Assembly (NCBI GenBank): GCA_024449915.1
Contig: JAMZAV010001457.1
Coordinates: 62,001-126,000, forward strand
DNA from: Sweltsa coloradensis
Taxonomy: Eukaryota > Arthropoda > Insecta > Plecoptera > Chloroperlidae
Reading direction: 5' to 3'
Length of the DNA: 64,000 nt
Shown here: positions 1 to 12,065 of the stretch, one piece after another
Position numbering within the stretch: position 1 is the stretch's first letter
How the letters are laid out: each line of letters begins with the position of its first letter
Translations under genes and position numbers: made by a program
The notes under the pieces: generated by a model
Told to the model about the DNA's origin: nothing
The model's input: only the letters and a program-made list of their open reading frames with translations
Database searches by the model: none

Positions 1-857
1 AATAAATTATGCATTTGTTGTTTCTGGAGAGACACAAATTTGGAAATTTCCCAAATTTACCGTGTTAAAATATCAAATTAAAAAATTTGTAAAATTGGTA
101 TGTTATTCTTAGAATTTAAAAACAAAAAAAACAAGAAAATAAAATTAGGATAGGAAACATTTGTAGAATAGCATTTTTGCTCTATGCAGGTTTGGGGCAA
201 TGGGGTTGCCCTTTGGGCAGAATTTTCTCGTTGTAGGAGTCAGACTAAAAATCATCTGGCTTCATCTGTGCATTACCCCTCCGGGGCTGGCGGCTAGTGC
301 CATTTTTTGTATCCCGAAAATTTAAAGTGGGATAAATAGTTCCCCCTTTTCCCCCCCCCGTCCTTCCCCCCCCAAGTTTGAAAATTTCCAACTAAGTTCC
401 TACAGTGGTTACTGTTTTACCCCCCTGTATATTTCTAATTTCTCTAAAAAATAGTAATAAAAACAAAGATTATATTTTTTCATTTTAGGGAAAGGCAGAG
501 GCATATTACAATAAAAGAGTCCCAGGAATAGTTCAAAATACTTTGATAGTTACACATTTAAAAAAAATGTACTGATTCTAGTTCTTCAGTAATCAATTCA
601 AAAAATTAAATACCAAGTACAAGAAAAAAAAACGTAGGCTAGTAGTAATTGAGTCCCTTTTGACAGACTGTCAAAATATGGGGGTCCCAACGAAAGAATG
701 CAGGTGGCTCGAAATTGTTTTCCCAACAAAACCCTTTTGCACCCCCAACTCGGGGAGGAAAGGGGTCGAGTAGTAATCGCCTTTTAGCAGTCGCGTGCGC
801 TTGGCTGCGGCGAATGATGTCCCCCCTAGATAATCGCTTTTAGTTGATGCTTTTTTC
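1..857. other. No gene recognised; AT-rich with C-runs
   Basis: I see no coding signal here. The stretch is AT-rich with runs of A and T, and C-rich homopolymers near 346-372. The C-runs resemble those in the neighbouring frameshifted finger array, so base accuracy here may be poor. Confidence 0.5.
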
Positions 858-2990
858 TTGTTTTGGAAAAATCACCCCCCCGTAAAATTTTTTTTCTTTT
901 CACCCCAGAATAAGAAAAATCATTTTTTCCCGTGTCGTTCTTTTGTGTGTGGTAAGGTTTCTTTCGAAAAGTTTTTTCACAAACAAAACAAGATTTTTGC
1001 TTCTTGCCTGTGTGTGTTATCTAGGTGTGGTAGGTTTAGCTAGAAAAAACTAAAAAGGGAAAAAAGCTTCTCTTGTATGGTTCTTTTACTTTTGGTAAAT
1101 CCTGCTCGAAGAAAACATTTTTTCAGTACGAAAAAAAAAGGTTCTCGCCTGTGTGTTTTCTTTTGGGGTGGGTAAGGAGACGCCTAAATTTTTTTTTTCA
1201 TACAGAACAAGACAAGGGCTTCTCGGCTGTGTGTGTTCTCTTGTGTATGGTGAGGGAACTGATCTGAGAAAACTTTTTTTTACATACAGAACAAGAGAAT
1301 TGCTTCTTGTCTATGTGTGTTTTATTGTGCATGGTAAGGTAACTGATGTGAGAAAATTTTTTTTCACATACAAACAAGAGAAGGGTTTTTTCGCTCGTGT
1401 GTGTTCCCCTTGGTTTGGGTAGGTGACTGCTAGAGAAAACTTTTTTTACTACAGAAAAGAGAATGGCTTCTTGCCTGTGTGTGTTCTCTTGTGTGTGGTA
1501 AGGCTACTGTTATCATAAAAAGTTTTTTCACATACAGAACAAGAGGATTGCTTCTTGTCTTGTGTTTTTTTATTGGCTGGTAAGGTAACCGATTGAGAAA
1601 ACTTTTTTTCACATTCAGAACAAGAGAATGGCTTTTCGCTCTTTGTGGTTACCTTTTTTTGGTAAGGTGACTGCTATGAAAAATTTTTTTTTACATCAGA
1701 AAAAGAAAATGGCTTCCGCCCGTGTGTGTTCCTTTGGGGGTAAGGCTATTTTATAAAAAAAAGTTTTTTCACATAAGAAAAGACAATGGCTTTTGTCGTG
1801 TGTGTTACCTTGTTTTGGGAAAGGGGTGACTGCTATGAGAAAACTTTTTTTACATAAAAAACAAGAGAAGGGCTTCTCGCCCGTGTGTGTTCTCTGGAAA
1901 GGGTAAGTGACATTTTTGAGAAAAACTTTTTTTTTTTTGCATAGGGAAAAAGAGAAGGCTTTTGCCGTGTGTATTCTCTGTGGGGTAACGCTACGTTTGA
2001 AGAAAAGCTTTTTTTTAAACAGAACAAAAAAAGCTTCTCCCCTGTATGTGTTTTCTTGTGTGGGAAAGGGGTTTCGGATGAATTAAAATTTTTTTCACAT
2101 ATACACAAGAAAAAAGGGTTCTGCCCTTTATTCTCTTGTGTATGGGGGGAACTGATCTGAGAAACTTTTTTTTTTCATACAGAACAAGAGAATTTCTTTT
2201 TGTCTATGTGTTTTTATTGTCTGGTAAGGAATGATGGAGAAAAATTTTTTTCAATAAGAACAAAAGAAGGGTTTTTGCCCTGTGTGTTACCTTGTGTTTG
2301 GGAAGGGACTGCTATTAGAAAACTTTTTTTACATAAAGAACAAGAGAATGGCTTTTCGCCCGTTGTGTTCTCTGTGTGTGGTAAGGCTACTGTTATCATA
2401 AAAAGTTTTTTTACAATCAAACAAGAGAAGGGTTATTTCCTGTGTGTTTCTCTTGTGTATGGTAAGGGGGAATGTTTTGAAAAAACGTTCTTCACATTTA
2501 GTGCAAGAGAATGGCTTCCCGCCCCGGGGTGTTCTCTGGGGTGGAAAGACCCTTTTTAAAAAAAAAGCTTTTTTACAACAGACAAGAGAAAAAACTTCTG
2601 CCCAATGTATTTTCTTGTGTGTGGGATGGGTTTCTGGGTGAAGAAAATGTTTTTTACCCTACAGAACAGAGAAAGGCTTCTCGCCCGTTTGTATCTCTTG
2701 TTTGGGAAAGGTATTCGTCTGAGAAAATTTTTTTACATACAGAACAAGAGAATGGCTTCTGTCCGGTGGTTCTCATGTTCTGGTAAGGCTTGGGTATCAA
2801 AAAACTTTTTTACACATAAATCACAAATATTCGCTTCCCCCACTAGTTTTTTTTTTGGGGCAAGAAGGGTAGATCTATGAGATACCTCTGTGCATAAAGG
2901 GCCCACATCACAGGGATAGATTTCTTTTTTGTGTGCGACCTGATGTGAACGATTAACATGCCTCGTGGAAACTTGCCCCACAGCATCACA
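858..2990 (-). pseudogene. Degenerate C2H2 zinc-finger array, about 24 fingers
   Basis: Read on the minus strand, an 84-base unit repeats about 24 times. It encodes the classical finger pattern: Cys-x2-Cys-x-Lys-Ser-Phe, five residues, Leu-x2-His-x3-His, then the HTGEKPF linker. The best piece is at about 2214-2420 (TGEKPFSCSLCKKSF). The most upstream piece, at 2733-2981, has divergent, partly Cys/His-substituted fingers and probably marks the N-terminal side. Proteins of this type bind DNA in the nucleus through tandem fingers. No frame stays open for more than about 90 codons, and most breaks fall in A or T runs of 5-10 bases within each unit. It is therefore either a decayed gene or a real array with uncorrected homopolymer errors. 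The similar units suggest recent tandem expansion. It lies on the same strand as the repeat-exon gene at 23.6-29.3 kb, but a link is speculation. The family call is firm; the broken status is less so. Confidence 0.78.
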
Positions 2991-4540
2991 AAAAATATCT
3001 AGTATCTTTTCAGCATCTCTTGTGCGTCAGTAGGAGATGAGGTCACTAAAAAGTCACATCACAAACTTACAACTAAAATCTTAACGTGGACGTGGGTTTC
3101 CCGCGTCTTGCAAGACAGGGGGGACGTAAGCTCTCCTCCCGGCTCCACCCAGGATGGGGGGGCAAGTGCGTTCGCGGGGAAAAATTTTGACCGGGGTTTT
3201 TAAGGTTTCTTGAATTTAAAAGTTAGTTCTTCGAAAAGTCCTTTTTTGATGCTTAAACTTTGCCTGGTAGACGGTTTTACCGGGTGACAACGGCAATTTA
3301 TTGAAAAAAAATACACTATGTTTTACTTTATTTTAGGCCCCAACCCAAAATGATGGCCACACATTAAGTTTGACCACCCAAAATTTTAAAGTTAGGGTAT
3401 AAATACTATTGAAAAAGGTTTACATAATGGCCACTGCCACTTTATCAATTTGATCATTTTTTAAAAGTAGTCCTGCTTACCCTAGGCCATTCACATAGAA
3501 CATTACAAAGGAAATTCAACAAAATTCACATTACTTGTAGTAGGCTTTTTACCCAAATTGCAAAAAACGGGGAAGGTGGCCTAAAAGAATCCTTTGGAAA
3601 AAAAGGGCTGTAAAATAAAAATGGAACTTACGGAGGCTAGTTTTTTTTTTCAAAGCTTTCTCCATTATATTAAAAGGGTTTTTGGAGACCCCCAATTACA
3701 ATGCACGTCAAAGACTAATCAGAAGTTTTTTTTTCGTTTTCTTTTTATGTTAGGCCGTTGGAAAAAATCAACACCCTACAACTTCGAAATTCAACAACAC
3801 AAAAAACATCAAAATTATTTTGAAAAAAGTGATGGGAACCGAAGAAAAATATACTAACTTCCACATTTCGAATGCGTTATTGCGGACAATTAACAATGGT
3901 ATGAAGCCTAACAAGTTGGCATTATTTTTTTTATTTTTTATAAAAAGTCATGAAATTTTTATCTTTTGTTACTCTCAGAAATTTTATCAGACATTGAAAA
4001 GTACAGATTGCTTCAAATTATTTTGTGTTTCAGTACTTATAGGCCTAGCGGAAGAGATCCAGAAAAAGAAATTGCAACAGAAATTGTTTTGTTTTTGTAG
4101 TGGATTAAGAACCACATAACACAATTTTTTAAACTTTAACCAAGGTAATTTGATTATTGAAATCAACAGTATTTCCAAGCTTAAATTCGAGTGAGCGTAA
4201 TTGCACATCCATGTGATTTTTTTTAAATTTCAGATGTAGCAAGATGAAATTGCGCTTGTTAATATAAAAAACAAAATGGACCTAACCACACTACTTTTTA
4301 ATTTATCGCGTTTTGAAATACGCTGGATAATGCTATCTAAGGCATTGTAACTAAGCAAAAACCTATACTTTCAATCGGATAACACTGTTTAACTACTATG
4401 AAAAAACATCGGATATTAATAAATTTAGTACCAAAATGTAGGTAACTTCATGACTTACAATATTACGCTTGAAAAATCTTGCTTTACCGTGTCCATTTCC
4501 GAGATAATGGCGTTTGAATTTTGATGTAACGCATTTAATT
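2991..4540. other. No gene recognised
   Basis: A GC-richer patch at about 3090-3180 and AT-rich sequence after it. The open frames at 3594-4119 are Phe/Lys-rich translations of A/T runs and match no domain I know. Confidence 0.45.
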
Positions 4541-4619
4541 CCGTGTTTTATGCGAGATGTATGGCAACAGTGCGTGACGTCACAACATTGTTCGTCCGTC
4601 ACGTCTCTCGGAGGCGTGC

Positions 4620-5010
4620 CCTTGTCGTTGGCAGTAGGCCTAGGGCTTACTACAGTACTACACTTCTCTTTGTTTTAGAACGCCTACACAAAGCCTACAC
4701 TGCACTGCTGCAATTTGGCAACAGGCCTAGTGAAGTCCAAGTTCCAACAATAAAACATGTTTAATTCTTAGTGGCCGTGGTACGACACAAATACTGTTAT
4801 AGGAATAGGCCTAGCTACTCCTAAGCCTACAGTATTTAGCGTAGTGCTAGGCCTAGCCAGCAATCAGCTTTGGCCACTGTGGTTCTATAATCAAAGCCAA
4901 GCCTATGCCTACAGTATTTACTATGGTCCTAGGGCCTAGGCCTACCTCTAAGAGTTTAATGTTCTACATCCCGTAGGGCCTAGTTAATATTTGTAGGCCT
5001 ATGTCTCACT
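4620..5010. repeat. AGGCCTA-rich stretch
   Basis: The near-palindromic word AGGCCTA and one-base variants recur many times here (for example around 4638, 4724, 4805, 4848, 4930 and 4995), far above chance. It is not a tandem array but a dispersed word enrichment that recurs across the window. Confidence 0.6.
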
Positions 5011-5159
5011 GATCAATCAAAAGCTAGGCGTAAATTTCATATTAAAAACATAGGTACATAAGTGTTGGGCGCAGTGCCAGTCTGAAGCCGGTAAAAGCAC
5101 TACACCATAAACCCAAAGCTTATATTCTAGCCCTAGCCAAACGTTGAGGGAAGAATGTC

Positions 5160-5395
5160 TTCGGGTTCGAGTAATTACCATGAAAAGTTATAAAAATCAT
5201 ACCCGACATAGATAAGAGGTAAACAATAATGATGGGACGAGTAAAAAAAGTAAAAAAAAAATACCCGTCGGTACTCGAACCGGCGACCTCTCGTCGCTTG
5301 CAAGGAGAGTACTCTAACCTTTAGGCCAGCAGCGACTACAGTGAACGGCCGGTCCAGAGCTATACTTTTGCAACTCAGAAGACATGGGCGCTGAC
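5160..5395 (-). repeat. tRNA-derived SINE, family 2 (Ala-like head)
   Basis: On the minus strand the head at about 5345-5265 has a D-arm/A-box-like segment (TGGCCTAAAGGTTAGAG), an anticodon-like loop CTTGCAA and a B box GGTTCGAGTAC. A T-rich body follows (TTTTTTACTCGTCCCAT). The same head-plus-body order recurs on the plus strand at 7265-7445. The loop suggests tRNA-Ala(TGC) ancestry, but the stem carries extra bases. It is a retroposon, not a working tRNA. Confidence 0.65.
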
Positions 5396-5399
5396 TCAA

Positions 5400-6340
5400 A
5401 ACGAGCATAAAAGTTTTGTGATGGCAATTAGGGCACTTTTAATACTTTAAAGCCTGCTGCCAATATTTCTTGAATGTAATTGACGTCTGTACATAGCATG
5501 TGTACGCAATTACTGTTTACTTTTGGTATGAAACACTTTTGAGGTGGCAGTTCTTTTGACGCATCTACACTCGATCAGAATGAGAAGGCTGCGGCTGCCC
5601 GTGCCATGTTGCCAAGCCAAATACCAGGTTGGCCAAACTCTCAAGAAGAAGTTTCCAACCATTACGTATCGTATATTTATTGTTTATAATTACATGAAAG
5701 CCAATCATATTGAATGTTTAACGAGCATAGCATTATTTTGTCCATGGGCCCATTGGCATAATTTAGTGATTAACGTGTAATTTTGATGGGACGTTTCGAT
5801 TTCCGAGGTTGGCAAATACTTAACTAGTCAGTTAGCAACTGTATCAACAAGAGATGCAAATAAATATGTTTTCCTAAAATGTAACTATTAAAAATAAATT
5901 AATACTTGCGTAGTAAAATAAACTACAGTTGTAAGATTACCGTATCTGATAAAAAAAATATTTAGTAGGCCCTATTTTATAAGTTGTTACTGACTAATAA
6001 TATTATACTCTTGAGTCCGCTGGTACACTTGCTCGAGTCTCTTTAACGTTGGTAAATAATTAAACAATTCTGTCATTTACGTTAGTATATCCAGGTTAAT
6101 AAGTTCTGCAACAAGCAAAAAAATTCACATTAGCCTACAAATGAAATCATTGATATGTCTCGTTGATGAGAGACAGTCTAAGGTGCTACTTTACGTCTGG
6201 GCACTGACGTGTTTATGACATGACACCCATTCGAGTAAAATATATTTTTATTACTCAAAGCAGACAGAGTATGATTTTTTTCTTATTTTGCCCCAGCTTA
6301 CAATTATTATTTAATTTATAATGTTCTTTAATACGTACAT
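5400..6340. other. No gene recognised
   Basis: AT-rich sequence with no open frame of recognisable composition and no repeat family I could match within the window. Confidence 0.45.
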
Positions 6341-6344
6341 AAGA

Positions 6345-6640
6345 GGCTCGTTGGACTTGTGGTTAGCGTATCGGTTTCCAATGCAGAAGGTCCAGGGATC
6401 GATTACCACCAAATTCAGAAGATTTTAACTTCTGATTTGGACTTAAGAGTCGAAAGCAGGGCCGAGCGCTTTCAAATTTTGCGGTGACTACCTAAACTAA
6501 ATCGTCCGCTATCGGTAGCTCTGTCAATACAGTTGCGTCTTCTCCCCTAGGGTCCTAGGCTACCCGCATTACCAGCCACGTTTCAAACCACGAGATATTA
6601 TTTGGTGGCGAGTTGGATGATTTTATGCGACTGACTGCCA
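6345..6640 (+). repeat. tRNA-derived SINE (Trp-like head), variant body
   Basis: The head at about 6350-6430 matches the heads of the SINEs at 23.2 and 59.5 kb: a TGTGGTTAGCG segment, the loop TTCCAAT closed by pairing bases, and a B-box-like GGGATCGATTACC. The hairpin-like segment after it (TTCTGATTTGGACTTAAG) is also shared. The body then differs from the other copies; its 3' part (AAACCACGAGA, GCGAGTTGGA) resembles the end of the repeat at 11.8-12.1 kb. It runs up against a Helentron-like element. Confidence 0.6.
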
Positions 6641-6643
6641 CAT

Positions 6644-7103
6644 CCAGGAAAATGCGTTGTTGGATGAGCGTAATTGGAGCATTGAGCTGCCATGTGTTAT
6701 GCGGATTTTCTGTTGTTCTGAGAAAAAATCATTATTTCATTGAAGATTTTTTTAAAAATTATTTCAATTAAATAAAAAATAAACTTTAATTTTTAATTTT
6801 TATAATAATTAATCGTAATTTTAAAAATCGAAAAAAATCGTAAAATTGCGATTTTCATGAGAAATAATTTTTCGATTGCGTTAAAAAACGTGGCAGTTTT
6901 TAGTTCAGAGATTTCGAAGGTCTCCAGAAAATTTCATCGCAAATGGAGTATCGGTTTAGCCGGAATCGTGTTAACAGACACACAAAAATACAAATAGAAT
7001 AAAAAAAAGAAAAAAGAAAAGAAAGAAAAACATTCCGGATTTTTTTCTCCAGTGTAGTGAAATGGAATCTTCGCTTCGCTCGCTACGCTCGCCACGCTCA
7101 TCC
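6644..7103 (-). mobile_element. HINE-like (Helentron-associated) element
   Basis: Minus-strand copy of the family that begins GGATGAGCGTAGCGAGCG and ends with a hairpin plus CTAG. Here the 5' end is at 7103 and the 3' end near 6644, reading CCTGG instead of CCTAG. The body shares the phrases about GATTCCGGCTAAACCGATACT and the run of ATCGAAAAAT-like words with copies at 32.3, 54.1, 55.2, 59.6 and 60.5 kb. No transposase is present. Confidence 0.65.
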
Positions 7104-7264
7104 AATTATAATGTACAATCTCATGTATAGAGACGTAAATTACACTGTAGAAATATCGGCAGAAGGTTTTAAAACTATTGAAAGTGCCCTAATTGTAATG
7201 ACAAATGTTTTACGCTCGTCTCAAGTTAGCGTGCATCTGCATAGGTATCACTGGAGACCGCCCG

Positions 7265-7445
7265 CTCACCGTAGACGTGTTGGCTCACTGGTCAGCACGC
7301 TTGTTTTGAATGCGAGAGGTCGCCTTTTTTATAAAACATTTTTTACTTTTTTTACTCATCCCATTATTATTGTTCACTCGTAATTTATGACGGAAACAAT
7401 TTTTATGACTTTCCGGTGCAAATTACTCTAATGGCGAAGGCCTTC
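7265..7445 (+). repeat. SINE family 2, plus-strand copy, head truncated
   Basis: Contains the head remnant GAGAGGTCGCC followed directly by the T-rich body (TTTTTTACTCATCCCATTA) seen in reverse at 5160-5270. The B box is missing at the junction, so this copy has an internal deletion. Confidence 0.5.
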
Positions 7446-7539
7446 TCGCATTCCGCATTCCATAGTCGTGTTGAGCCCATAGATAATCACAGAAGTTGTA
7501 ACGTAGATAATTGTGTACTTCTTGTTTATTTATTTAGAT

Positions 7540-7835
7540 TAAGGACGCGTCAACCGTTAGGTCATAATGCACCACTCTAGCCTAAGGGGGGTGGGGGAGG
7601 AGGGGCCCATGCTCAGAACCAGCCTCGTGTAAGGGGAGAAATGGAGGTTTCTCACGTCGCGGTAGTCACCGTCTTTGTCATCGATTCATTGTGCATATCA
7701 TTGTCATCGTCGTCGGGGAGGTCGTCAAGGGAAGGGAAGGGGGCAAGGTCCCCGACGACGATTGCCAGAGCTCGCCTCTAGTTTCGGGGAGTAAGATACT
7801 CCGCTCTTTCTAGCTGATGTTTGCGAGGTGGACTT
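7540..7835 (+). repeat. GC-rich interspersed repeat, copy 1
   Basis: About 290 bases are shared with 11,775-12,065: GTCAGAACCAGCC-like start, GTCGTC-rich centre, CCCCGACGACGA, CAGAGCTCGCC and TAGTTTCGGGGAGT, in the same order. The sequence at the start (GGACGCGTCAACCGTTAGG) also has a relative at 24,440 inside a hAT MITE. I cannot assign a class; a SINE body is possible. Confidence 0.5.
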
Positions 7836-8189
7836 TTTCTCTTGAATCGCCTTTTACGATTAGCAGAGCCATGCTCTGGGCCAATTCTACCCCGGGCCCA
7901 GAATTAAAAATATATTTGCACCATTTGATAGCGCTAAACAAAAAGAACACTTTGGGATTACAGTTCTTTACGTCTTTCTTTGCCCAGATCATGGTATTGA
8001 GGTTTGCGGCAACTTCAGGAGCGTCTTTGTACCTAGGCCAACTAGGCACGGGTCCAGGGGCGGCACAAGAGCGAAACAAATTCAACAATGTTAGTTTTAA
8101 TTATTTTATTATTTGTTTTGTTTTTATTATATCGTATTATGTAATTTTAGATTTTAAAACGTGTTTTGGAGCTTTTAAAAATTGAAAAT
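7836..8189. other. No gene recognised
   Basis: A 122-codon plus-strand open frame at 7817-8185 overlaps a 92-codon frame on the other strand. Neither shows a domain, and the region lies between two repeats. I treat both as chance frames. Confidence 0.4.
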
Positions 8190-8352
8190 TTGCAAAAATT
8201 TCGCCTTCGGCGATCGGTCCTTTGTACAGCTATAGCATTAGTCGGGGCCTACATGGTTGGCTTGGTCGCTTTGGTTTACTGTTCCCCACTGAAAATCAGT
8301 TATATGACTGAGTGGGTAGACTCTAAATACGAATATTTATTTATTTATTAAG
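8190..8352 (+). repeat. SINE family 1, 3' tail fragment
   Basis: Carries the family tail: TCGGGGCCTACA, TTGGCTTGGTCGC, CCCACTGAAAATCAGTTAT, ACTGAGTGGGTAGACTCTAA, then an ATTT-type A/T-rich 3' repeat. The tRNA head and body are missing. Confidence 0.7.
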
Positions 8353-8882
8353 TCTTCTTATCCCGATCCCGTAATAAAAGGGTTCGTAAAGTAAGACTCT
8401 TGCGTGTTTTACTGTGGTGCTAGCTGCTGCATGCAGCATCTGAGTTAGACAACTTTGTTGCAGAATAGAAGAAAATTTAAATTTAAAACCGTTACCTAAA
8501 CCTTTTAGTAGTGAGTTGGGTGGTGGTAGTATGCGGCAAAATTTAATTGTCTAGGGGCGGCTCACTACCTAAATACGGTATATTTCTTCCGGGATGTAGC
8601 TTTACGATGATGTAATATACACAAGAACACCGAAAAAAAAATAGCAATGCAATATTATCACTAAATAAATTGGGTGCTTATGTACACAAGTATAATTTCA
8701 ATTGAAAATATTTTGCATTTATGATTTTAAATTGTGGATCATAATTATGCCAGTGCTATTCAAAGTCCAACAATGACACACAAAAACATAAGTTGCTTTC
8801 GGAGAATAATAAGTTTGGTGTTACAAAAAACAATTTTGAATACATATTTGTGGTGTACAGCACTAAACACAAATACATTAGA
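8353..8882. other. No gene recognised
   Basis: Short direct word repeats only. No coding signal seen. Confidence 0.4.
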
Positions 8883-9464
8883 CTAGGAAAACGCTAAAGT
8901 CCCGCCGCGTTGATGGATGAGCATTTTTTTGTAAGTTTTTTGTTTGCGTTTTTTGCGTTTGTTTGCACTTTTCCTTTGCAAGTGCTTTTTGAATGCATTG
9001 TAGGTGATTGTTGTCAAGTTTCTATTGTTACTTGTTAATTGTTGTTATAAACCTAAAACAACTCATATTAAAACCTTTATTTCTATGGATTCTGGATAAC
9101 TTTTTCAACTTTTTCTTTCAAAAGGTACTAAATTACCATAACCTTAATGTCCATGTGAAATATGAACGTTGTAGCCCTCCCCGTTTGGTCAGAATCGGAC
9201 CAAATGTCACGAAAATATCGCACTAAAAATAAAAAAAAATCGTAAAAGTACGATATTCATGAGAAATATTTATTCGATTGTGCCCAAAAACAATACATCT
9301 CTTAAGTTTAGAGATTTCGAAGGTCCCTTCCAATTTTCATCAAGATCGGTTATGCCGTTTGCCTGGTAGTTAGCTAACAAACAGACAGAAAAACAAACAA
9401 TAACAAACACCCGAGCTATATTTTTTGGGGGTCAGTGAAATTGAAGTCTTCACTTCGCTCATCC
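8883..9464 (-). mobile_element. HINE-like element, subfamily 2
   Basis: The minus-strand 3' end at 8883 has the short hairpin AACGC/GCGTT followed by TTCCTAG. Just inside it lies GCTCATCC, the inverted partner of the 5' end GGATGAGCG at 9464. The body is closely related to 55,921-56,476 (shared CCCGTTTGGTCAGAATCGG and TTTCGAAGGTCCC) and differs from subfamily 1. No coding capacity. Confidence 0.68.
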
Positions 9465-11170
9465 AAAAACTGATGTGACGCTCCTGAGCGATTGATGCAA
9501 GAACCAATCCCTATGCAAGAATTTTTAAAGATGTTGTATAAAGTAGCTTACATACACTGCTAGCTGTCACTACATTTACAACCAGGTGTTTAGTACTTAC
9601 ATAGTCCCACATTCCCCACTACTATTTTGTTTGTTGTTTAGGAGAAGCATAGCATAGCTAATGAAGTTTCACTCTAAACAGTGAAACAGTTTATGTTGAT
9701 TTGATAGCCATTAGCCACCAAAGGCGAAACATGCAACAAATGGTCAAAAGTATGGTAACCAAATTGAAGAATAAAACATGCCGAGTATAGATCTCATCTT
9801 GGAGTAAAAGCATGCCGAGTATAGATACATGCATGGGTAAGAATACCACAATGTTGAATGTATAAATCAGTAATCATCGTCTCGCAAAGCAACATTGACC
9901 TTGTGAGACTGACGAAAGGTCACTACTGCAGCCCGAGAAGGATGGGAGCGCACACGCAGAATCAGCTACCCAATAAAAATATACTTGTGAATATAGGGGC
10001 CTACTGAGACATTTTAAAATACAAAAACTTGCAAATCAAATTCGTATTTTTGGAATAGAGAGATCTCAAAACAGATTTGAACGTGGTTTTTCAAATCACT
10101 TTTACATTACAGTTACGTACATACATACACTACATAGTTACATTGCACATCTGCCACGTACTAAAAAATAACCCAGTGTTCTTCGTAGCCAATCAAATCA
10201 AAATAAAATAAAAAATTTCCAATGCAGCAACAAACACAACAATTGATATTTTCCACCTTTCCCACTGCATTCCACAGCCATCTAAATCAGCAAATTATCA
10301 AATGAACACTGAAAATTTGCACCGCCTTTTGTTTAACATTTTTATCTAATGACAGGAGCATTGAAAAAAAAAAAAAAAGGGTATTGTTTCCGTAAATTTT
10401 TGTATAGCCTAGGACTATCATCCCCTACTATTGTTCAACTACATTAGGCTTTCTGTAATCAAAACTAGTTATTTGTGCGGGAGTGTCAGAACACGGTCGT
10501 GCAGGCCTAGGGCTGGCTAGGAGAGGCCTAGGAGTTGTCAAACGTGATGTGTTTGTATTCATATTTCTAGTCATATAGCCTAAGGTAACTTGAAGCTTAC
10601 ACTGTTGTATTATAAATAATTTTCATCGTCTGGGCCTAGGCCCGGGATGGTTTCTGTTTTGTTTTATGAGCGTAATGACAACTTTTCTCGTTTTACGCAT
10701 AGACACAAAATTAAAAATGTCGTCCATCTGTTTACGTATTTTCTTGGGCGAGGCGTTCGTATAGCCTGAGCTGCCGTTATCGTCTTTCGTACATACGATC
10801 CTAACGCACAGACGCGGAACTCCGTGCAGCCATCAATCCCCATTTTAGGCGCAATTCCGTGCCTTTTTGTGTAGCTTTTACTGATGAAATTTAACGATTA
10901 TATCCATAATTATGGTTCAAATAAGATCACTTTCACCACAGTGTTCGAAATAGTAAAATTAATACGTCGCTGTCATGAAACATGGATATTACTTATTTCA
11001 ATGCAGTAAAGTGCATCATCAAGTTCCCAAGTTATCATTTTTTTCCGAAGCAATAACCGACCAAAGAAAAAAATAGACAAATGCGATGTGTTCAAATTTA
11101 TTTTTGAGTATAGTTGAATTTTTCCATAATTATTTGATCATAACTGTAGAGCTTGTTATTTTATTTCTAA
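9465..11170. other. No gene recognised
   Basis: AT-rich with a small local duplication (CATGCCGAGTATAGAT at about 9778 and 9812), a poly-A run near 10,366 and AGGCCTA words near 10,500-10,640. I see no exon-like frame. Confidence 0.45.
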
Positions 11171-11174
11171 CCCT

Positions 11175-11540
11175 CTGCAGCCGCGCCTGAAACCTGTCTA
11201 TGCATTAGGCTCTTAAGTCCATCAGTTCGTGTCTTAGGAGTTTGTAAACGGTGACTTTGGAGCCGTCCTAGCAACGAAGCACATAATAAATTCAGAGTTG
11301 TTCTGAATCGGCCTTGTTGATTCTGGCGTTGATCCACGGGTGTTCGCACTGTCCATACCACTGATTGCTATATTTCCTATTAAAAATATCGATCTTTGGT
11401 TGGTTATCGCTCACTCGTCGATTGCGTCGGGGCCTACAGGGTTGGCTTGGTCCCTTTGATTTACAATCCCCCACTAAAAATCAGTTATATAACTGAGTGG
11501 GTAGACTCTAAATACAATCTATTTTATTCATTTATTTAAA
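11175..11540 (+). repeat. SINE family 1, body and tail
   Basis: Matches the 22.86-23.29 kb copy in the opposite orientation from the GACTTAAG/TCCATCAG junction through the body (AATTCAGAGTTGTTCTGAA, GTTGATTCTGGCGTTGAT) to the tail and an A/T-rich 3' end. The tRNA head is lost. The 60-64-codon frames on the minus strand here come from the repeat. Confidence 0.72.
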
Positions 11541-11774
11541 GAAGACAGTGATTGTATTTATATTTATAACGATCTATCCATATTCATAGTTTTCCCATAC
11601 TACTATGAATTACATATGCCTATAATGACATTATAATTATAATAATATTAATACATAATATAATATGAAACATTGATTTGTATTACTATTAGTAGTTTTA
11701 GGGCGCTTTAACAGCAAAGATTATTTGCGCCTCCAAGATAAAACAATTTCTATAAGTGTGAGTTACCTCCATGT

Positions 11775-12065
11775 ATACTTCTTTCCAACGGGAGGAACGT
11801 AAGGGGAGACACGGGGTGGACAGGCCTGTGCTGGTCAGAACCAGCCACAAGCGTATGGGGAGGGCAGGCGTTCCCCCACGTCGTGGGCGTCTACGTCTGC
11901 GTCATCATCCGTCCGTGTTGTCATTGTCGTCGCCGTCGGGAGGTAGTCAACGGGAAGGGGAAAGTTCCCCGACGACGACCCAGAGCTCGCCATTAGTTTC
12001 AGGGAGTGAAACTCCCCTACTCACGGGCCAAACCACGAGAAAGTTGCGAGTTGGACTTTACAAAA
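11775..12065 (+). repeat. GC-rich interspersed repeat, copy 2
   Basis: Second copy of the repeat at 7540-7835, collinear across about 280 bases. A 104-codon frame covers it, but it does not stay open in the other copy, so I do not call a gene. Confidence 0.5.
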
